This document shows, piece by piece, positions 59,192 to 64,000 of a stretch of DNA of 64,000 nucleotides. The notes under the pieces were generated by a model. It ran no database searches, had not been told where the DNA came from, and saw only the letters and a list, made by a program, of their open reading frames with translations. Both the position numbers and the translations under genes were made by a program. Positions within the stretch are counted from its first letter, which is position 1. Each line of letters opens with the position of its first letter. The DNA is from Pelagicoccus sp. SDUM812003 (GTDB taxonomy: Bacteria; Verrucomicrobiota; Verrucomicrobiia; Opitutales; Opitutaceae): NCBI RefSeq assembly GCF_031127815.1, contig NZ_JARXHY010000016.1:1-64000 (forward strand). Reading direction: 5' to 3'.

Positions 59192-62104
59192 TCATTCGGC
59201 GAAAAGCAGCTCGGCCTTCGCCTCTGGATAGCCTTCCGCTTTCACCGTGAGCGTCGCTCGTCCGGCCTCACCGGGTTTGCTCCGCAGCACCGCGACCGCT
59301 TGTCCGTAGAACAAGGGATGGGTCTCGTCCGTGAGGGCGTCGAAGCCGATCGAGTTTCCGTTGGCGACCCCCATGAAGGTGGCAGCCCCTTCGGTCTCGA
59401 AACTAAGCTCGTCCATGGCCCAAGGACACAGGCGGCCCTCGTCGTCGAGCAGCTTGATCGCCACGTAGCAGAGATCCATACCATCCGCCTTCATGACCCT
59501 TCGGTCGGGCGTGAGCTCCAGCGTTGCCGGGGGCCCTGCCGTCTGGACCACGTCCTCGCCAATCCGCTGTCCGTCACGATAGGCCACGACCTTCAGTTCG
59601 CCAGGCTCGTAGGGAATATCGAAAAAGCGGATACGATAGGCGTCGACAACGTCGTAGTAGGGATTTCGGTTGGCCGTCTCCTTATCCAAAACCTCAAGCT
59701 CCCGCACGCTCGCCCAGCGGTTTCCTTCGATCTCGTTCACCTCCAGCTTCACGAAGCGGGCGTCAACCCAATCGAACTCGATAGTAGTGAGCTCGCCGAT
59801 ACGGCTCTCCTCGCCGCCCACTGGGGTCCAGTTTTCATCATCGCTCGAGATCAAGACCGCGTAGTCGTAGATCTCCGCTGCGCTCTCCCACTGGATACGG
59901 ATCTGCTTAAAGGAACGCTCTTCTCCCAGGTCTACCTTCAGAAACTGCGGCGTGGTCCCATCCGCAGCGGCCCAGCGCGTGTTCGGATTTCCGTCGAAGG
60001 CCTTGTCGGTGGTATTGTCCGTCAACACGTTTCCACCTTGGTCCTGCACCACCTGCGAGCTGCTAGCGTAACTGGTTTTCTGATACGCGATATTCGCGGT
60101 CTGCATCTGATCGGGGTCGACCTTCGACTTCCGCCCGATGCTTCGGCCATTGAGAAACAGCTCCGCCTCGTCGCCATCGGTATAGATGATGGCCGGCACC
60201 TGATCGCCCTCCGACCAGTTCCAGTGCGGGGAAAGGCGCACCGTGCGTTCCGCCTTGTTCCACTGGCTGCGGTAGAGGTAGAAAGTGTCCTTCGGCAGTC
60301 CCGCCAGATCGACGATGCCAAAATAGCTGCTGCGAGCCTCGAGTTTCAGCTCTGGCGGCGAATTCACGCCACGAGCGGGCGTCGGTTCGCCGAGGTAGTC
60401 GAACCCGGTCCAAACGAAGTCGCCATTGAGAAAACGGTGCTTGCGCATGCGCTCGAATTCATGCTCCGGGATGTCTCCCCAAGGAGCAGCGGTCAGGATG
60501 AAGCCGTTCTGAAATCCGTCGTCGCCGAAATCGATCTTCGACTCGGGCAGATCCAGCTCGTAGTGGCCGCGGGTGCCGAAGGCCGATGCGGTTTCGCTGT
60601 AGATGATCGGCTTCTCGGGGTAGTTCTTGCGGAAGTTCATGTAGCGCTGGGAGTAGTTCCAACCAGAGCTGTCGAGCGCCTCGAAGATTCCCCACTCGCG
60701 TCGGGCTCCGCTCGCCACGTGACAGCCCATGGTGGTGGGACGGGTGTTGTCGTACTTTTCGAAATACGAGACCATCTTGGCCACGTGCTCCGCCGACTTC
60801 CCATCGCGGTTGGTCAGCACTGCGCCATCCTCGTTGGCCACCGACCAAAGCATCACCGACGGATGGTTGCGATCGCGTCGCACGAAGTTGCGCACCTCGC
60901 GTTCCGCGTACTCGTTGACGAAGGTCGCCGTATCCACATCCACCCCGCCGGTACGATCCCACTTGTCGTAGAGCTCGTTGAAGACGACGATTCCCAAACG
61001 GTCGCACAGCTCCAAAACTTCCGGCGCTTCCGGATTGTGCGAAGTGCGCAGGGCGTTGACGCCCATGTCCCGCAGGATCTCGAACTTGCGCTCCACCGCT
61101 CGCGGAAAAAACGCCGCTCCCAGCATGCCATGCGTGTGGTGCTCGTTCACCCCCTGCAAGTCCACGCGTCGCCCGTTAAGGTGAAACCCGTCGTCGGCCG
61201 TCCATTCGTAAGTGCGGATGCCAAAATTCGTATCCAAGTTGTCTGACATTCCTGCATCGGCGAGTATAGCGGTCTTCGCCGTGTAAAGGTACGGGTGCTC
61301 CACGTCCCAGCGCTTGACCGCATCGAGCTCGAATTGGAGAGTTGCTTTGATTCCAGCGACCGGCACCTCTACCGCTCGGGTTTCCGCTCGCACTACCTCG
61401 CCCAGCGGGTCCAAGATTTCCACCACGACCTCAGCGGATTGAGCCTTTCCGGTTTCGTTCGCCAACTCCACGTCAACCTGCACCGACGCTTCATCGCCCT
61501 CGACTCGGGGCGTCGTGACCGCGACTCCCCAGTAGGGAATGTGCACCGGATCGACCAGACGCATCGAGACCTTGCGATAGATGCCTGCCCCCGGATACCA
61601 GCGCGAGTGGTGAGCTTGGGTATCCACATGCACCGCCAGCACGTTTTCGCCGCCGAAGTTCGCCGCATCGGTCGCATCGATATGGAAGGAGTTGTATCCA
61701 TAGATCCATGATCCGACTGCCTCGCCATTGAGGTAGACCGTCGGGTTGGCCATCACGCCGTCGAAGAGAAACTGCAACCGCTTCCCGCGGGCGTCGGCGG
61801 GCAGCTTGAAAGTCTTGCGGTACCAGCCCTCGCCCTTCCATTCCAGCTTTGCGGTATTCGGATCGCCCTCCGGATCGAAATTCTTGTGGATCGCCCAATC
61901 GTGCGGCAAGTCGACCGCTTCCCAGGTCGAATCGTCGAAGCCCGGCTGCATCGCCTTGGCGTTTTCCCCTTCCGCGAAGCGCCACCCGAAATTGATGGGA
62001 TCCGGCTCGGCGGAGGGAAACGCGGCTCTCGACAGCGTTGCCAGGATTGAAACGAAACAGCCAGCTAAGCTGGCGCGAAAGAGGGATCGACGCGTCTTTG
62101 TCAT
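59192..62104 (-). CDS. GH2 beta-galactosidase-like enzyme with internal F5/8C module, secreted
   Basis: 970 residues. The signal region MTKTRRSLFRASLAGCFVSILATLSRAA has a twin-arginine-like RRSLF, so Tat or Sec export is possible. Domains: jelly roll (GEGWYRKTFKLPADARGKRLQFLFDGVMANPTVYLNGEAVG), Ig domain, TIM barrel (LQGVNEHHTHGMLGAAFFPRAVERKF) with acid/base Glu425 in LWSVANEDGA and likely nucleophile Glu504 in IIYSETASAFGTRG. A DUF4982 module is split: DEAELFLNGRSIGRKSK ends near 667 and DIPYEPGELKVVAYRDGQ resumes after 815. Between lies an F5/8C module, about 672-805 (DKAFDGNPNTRWAAADGTTPQFLKVDLG). A final Ig-like domain ends the protein. It is divergent from the GH105 fusion gene. Confidence 0.87.
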   Translation of the reverse strand: MTKTRRSLFRASLAGCFVSILATLSRAAFPSAEPDPINFGWRFAEGENAKAMQPGFDDSTWEAVDLPHDWAIHKNFDPEGDPNTAKLEWKGEGWYRKTFKLPADARGKRLQFLFDGVMANPTVYLNGEAVGSWIYGYNSFHIDATDAANFGGENVLAVHVDTQAHHSRWYPGAGIYRKVSMRLVDPVHIPYWGVAVTTPRVEGDEASVQVDVELANETGKAQSAEVVVEILDPLGEVVRAETRAVEVPVAGIKATLQFELDAVKRWDVEHPYLYTAKTAILADAGMSDNLDTNFGIRTYEWTADDGFHLNGRRVDLQGVNEHHTHGMLGAAFFPRAVERKFEILRDMGVNALRTSHNPEAPEVLELCDRLGIVVFNELYDKWDRTGGVDVDTATFVNEYAEREVRNFVRRDRNHPSVMLWSVANEDGAVLTNRDGKSAEHVAKMVSYFEKYDNTRPTTMGCHVASGARREWGIFEALDSSGWNYSQRYMNFRKNYPEKPIIYSETASAFGTRGHYELDLPESKIDFGDDGFQNGFILTAAPWGDIPEHEFERMRKHRFLNGDFVWTGFDYLGEPTPARGVNSPPELKLEARSSYFGIVDLAGLPKDTFYLYRSQWNKAERTVRLSPHWNWSEGDQVPAIIYTDGDEAELFLNGRSIGRKSKVDPDQMQTANIAYQKTSYASSSQVVQDQGGNVLTDNTTDKAFDGNPNTRWAAADGTTPQFLKVDLGEERSFKQIRIQWESAAEIYDYAVLISSDDENWTPVGGEESRIGELTTIEFDWVDARFVKLEVNEIEGNRWASVRELEVLDKETANRNPYYDVVDAYRIRFFDIPYEPGELKVVAYRDGQRIGEDVVQTAGPPATLELTPDRRVMKADGMDLCYVAIKLLDDEGRLCPWAMDELSFETEGAATFMGVANGNSIGFDALTDETHPLFYGQAVAVLRSKPGEAGRATLTVKAEGYPEAKAELLFAE

Positions 62105-62222
62105 TTTCAGAAAAAATTCTTGATAGGGTTTGGATCACTGGCACAGCCCTGTCGGCACACTGGCCTGCCGTTGACTGGGCAGGGCAGCAAGATGGCAATT
62201 AGGGACGGATCGCATCAAGCTG

Positions 62223-62257
62223 TTACGGTTCCGTAATTAATCAAACAGTTTGATTAA
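62223..62257. promoter_or_regulatory. Two abutting palindromes in the divergent GH2/GH105 promoter region (operator candidates)
   Basis: TTACGG-TT-CCGTAA (62223-62236) is a perfect 14-base palindrome with a 2-base centre. Immediately after it, TTAATCAAAC (62237-62246), a central A, and GTTTGATTAA (62248-62257) form a perfect 21-base palindrome. They lie about 120 bases from the GH2 start and about 92 bases from the GH105 start, an ideal place for a regulator controlling both. The regulator is not identifiable from the site. Confidence 0.6.
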
Positions 62258-62348
62258 CTTCCAAAATTTTGCTGACTCCCTTTCCTTCAGGTTCATCGTA
62301 ACTGTAGCTCATCGAGCCCACCCCGGTCACATCACCCTTTTAAACCCT

Positions 62349-64000
62349 ATGCGAAGTTCACTGTTGTTCACACTCACCCTCGGCCTCGCCGCCTTCGGTT
62401 CCGCCGAGCCTATCAATACCGCTCAGCAAATCCTCACCCGTCCCGACTCGGTCAAGGAGATCATGCTCCGCGTCGCCGACTACCAGGAGCGCGACTTCGG
62501 CGGTCAAATTCGCACCGACTGGAAAGCGGGCACCTACTACTCCGGCCTCTACGCCGCGTATCAGGCCACGGGTGACGAAGACTTTCGCCGCCAAGCCATC
62601 GCCTGGTGCGAAAACGCGGACTGGGAGCTCTCGGAAAACCACTTCTTCGCCGACGACATCTGCGCTGCCCAAACTTTCCTCGACGTCTACCTCGACGAGA
62701 AGGATCCCGAAATGATCGCCGACACCGTGGCGGCGCTCGAGCCCTACTTCACCCAGGAGACCATTCGCCGCGAGCAGCTCGGCCACGCTGTCTGGCGCGA
62801 CGAAAGCCGCCCCTTCACCGGTCGAAACGTCTGGTGGTGGTGCGACTCCCTCTACATGGCCCCGCCAGTGCTCACCCGTCTGTATTCAGCGACCGGAGAC
62901 CAGCGCTACCTCGACCTGCTGAACGATTTCTATTGGGATACGGTCGACTTCCTCTACAAGGAAGACGACGGCCTCTTCGCTCGCGACGAAACCTACTTCG
63001 ATAAGAAGACGCCCAACGGCAATCCCGTCTACTGGTCCCGCGGAAACGGTTGGGTCTACGCGGGCTTGATCCGCCTTCTCGACCACTTGCCCGAAGACGA
63101 TCCCCACCGCCAGGACTACATCGACCTCTTCGTCGAAATGACCCGCGCCCTCGTCGACCTGCAGCAGGAAGACGGCCTCTGGCGCCCTGCCCTCAACGAT
63201 CCGGACTGGAAACCGTCGAAGGAAAGCAGCGGCACCTCCTTCTTCACCTACGGCCTGCTCGGCGGCATCAACCGCGGCTTCCTCGACAAGCAAGCCTACC
63301 TGCCCGTAGCGCTCAAAGCCTGGGAAGGCCTCGTCGGTTGCATCAACACCGACGGCCGCCTCGGCTACGCCCAGCTCGTCGCCGGGGGCCCTGCCCACGT
63401 TCGCCCCAGCGATTCCATCGACTACGCCCACGGCGCCTTCCTGCTGGCCGCTAGCGAACTCTACAAGATGGACCTGGACAACCAAGACTTCGCGGCGCTG
63501 GAAGATCCCTACGAAATCAAGACGCTCGCCCGCGACGGCGTCTGGACCTGGTTCAACGACGAACGCGTGCTCTACGACGGAGCCGGCCTCTACATCGGTT
63601 CCATCGACTCGGAAGGCGTCAGCCGAATCGACTACTACAGCACCATTCTCACCCAAAGCCCCTTCGCCTACCAGCCCATGCCCCTGAGTAGCTGGAAGAG
63701 CAAGGACGACCACAACAACCCCGCCATCATCGAGCTCGAAACCGGCGACCTGCTCGCCGCCTACTCCAAGCACCACCTCGAGCCCGTGTGGTACACCCGC
63801 CACGGCAAAAAGAAAGGGCCCGACAATTGGCGCACCGTGGAATGGTCCGAGGAACAAGCCATCGAAGCCCCCGCCTACACGACCTACAACAACCTCGTGC
63901 AGCTCTCGGAAGAGAACGGACGCGTCTTCAACTTCATGCGGGTAATCGGCTGGAACCCGACCCTAGTGCTTTCCGAAGACAACGGAAAAACGTGGAGCGA
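62349..64000 (+). CDS. GH105/GH88-type unsaturated glycuronyl hydrolase fused to BNR_4 propeller (3' end outside window)
   Basis: Open from ATG 62349 to the window end: 550 residues visible, no stop reached. Signal peptide MRSSLLFTLTLGLAAFGSA. Residues about 30-375 are an (alpha/alpha)6 barrel of GH105: GQIRTDWKAGTYYSGLYAAY, HFFADDICAAQTFLDVY, RNVWWWCDSLYMAPPVL with Asp166, WSRGNGWVYAGL and ESSGTSFFTYGLLGGINRGFL. From about 395 a second domain starts with DGVWTWFNDERVLYDGAGLYIGSID, the BNR_4 pattern, and includes the Asp-box-like SEDNGKTWS. GH105 removes unsaturated uronic acid from lyase products (rhamnogalacturonan, ulvan); BNR_4 occurs in ulvan/rhamnose-uronate lyase families (PL24/PL25-like). 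A hydrolase-lyase fusion is possible. Confidence 0.85.
   Translation, partial: MRSSLLFTLTLGLAAFGSAEPINTAQQILTRPDSVKEIMLRVADYQERDFGGQIRTDWKAGTYYSGLYAAYQATGDEDFRRQAIAWCENADWELSENHFFADDICAAQTFLDVYLDEKDPEMIADTVAALEPYFTQETIRREQLGHAVWRDESRPFTGRNVWWWCDSLYMAPPVLTRLYSATGDQRYLDLLNDFYWDTVDFLYKEDDGLFARDETYFDKKTPNGNPVYWSRGNGWVYAGLIRLLDHLPEDDPHRQDYIDLFVEMTRALVDLQQEDGLWRPALNDPDWKPSKESSGTSFFTYGLLGGINRGFLDKQAYLPVALKAWEGLVGCINTDGRLGYAQLVAGGPAHVRPSDSIDYAHGAFLLAASELYKMDLDNQDFAALEDPYEIKTLARDGVWTWFNDERVLYDGAGLYIGSIDSEGVSRIDYYSTILTQSPFAYQPMPLSSWKSKDDHNNPAIIELETGDLLAAYSKHHLEPVWYTRHGKKKGPDNWRTVEWSEEQAIEAPAYTTYNNLVQLSEENGRVFNFMRVIGWNPTLVLSEDNGKTWS

Noticed and set aside
59141-61246. Long plus-strand open frame of 701 codons opposite the GH2 gene
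   Set aside because: It lies wholly antisense to a GH2 gene with intact catalytic motifs. Its translation has no recognisable domain and is rich in His, Arg, Val and Leu as expected from reading a GC-rich gene in the complementary frame.
1-64000. tRNA, rRNA, CRISPR array, prophage or insertion-sequence transposase
   Set aside because: I found no cloverleaf, spacer-repeat array, integrase or transposase in any gap or gene.

Overview
The window reads as a carbohydrate-utilisation island of a Gram-negative, probably marine bacterium of the phylum Verrucomicrobiota, most likely class Opitutae. Supporting signs are two TonB-dependent receptors, one with the 'SPFEVSADEDQGYRANSTLAGSRI' style of N-terminus that I associate with Opitutae (judged from memory, not searched); an ECF sigma factor paired with a FecR/LamG anti-sigma protein; a DUF5107-TPR protein; several FG-GAP/ASPIC-UnbV (CRTAC1-like) propeller proteins; and no SusC/SusD pair as in Bacteroidetes. 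Nearly all genes lie on the minus strand.

Layout. 1-156: end of a GH43-like gene (+). 156-404: inverted repeat and terminator. 405-8083: TonB receptor, GH43 and a tandem CRTAC1-like protein. 8084-8462: REP/MITE-like repeat. 8463-18706: a tight operon, DUF5107-TPR > GH2 > Na+/solute symporter > GH35, divergent from an AraC regulator (18828-19748) and followed on the + strand by a XylR-like regulator (19813-20952). 21057-26649: GH3 and GH2. 27006-28289: MFS transporter (+). 28333-33174: a uid-like operon of GPH sugar symporter > LacI regulator > cytoplasmic GH2. 33307-39342: a membrane TPR protein abutting a 1,428-residue fusion of FG-GAP propeller, UnbV, Ig and vanadium haloperoxidase/PAP2. 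39501-44117: FG-GAP lipoprotein and second TonB receptor. 44319-56808: GH2, serine hydrolase-alpha/beta hydrolase fusion, alpha/beta hydrolase, GH51, carboxylesterase, DUF3237, CocE-type hydrolase and GH53. 56917-59111: ECF sigma and anti-sigma pair. 59192-62104: GH2 with an inserted F5/8C module. 62349-64000: divergent GH105-BNR_4 fusion, cut by the window end.

Read together, the enzymes suit pectic side chains or arabinogalactan. GH53 would cut beta-1,4-galactan; GH51 and GH43 would remove or cut arabinosyl parts; GH35 and several GH2 would release galactose or uronic acid; GH105 would handle unsaturated uronosyl ends. The esterases could strip acyl groups. TonB receptors, the SSS symporter, the GPH symporter and the MFS carrier would move the products inward, under AraC, XylR-like, LacI and ECF control. 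Substrate assignments are inferences from family membership and neighbours.
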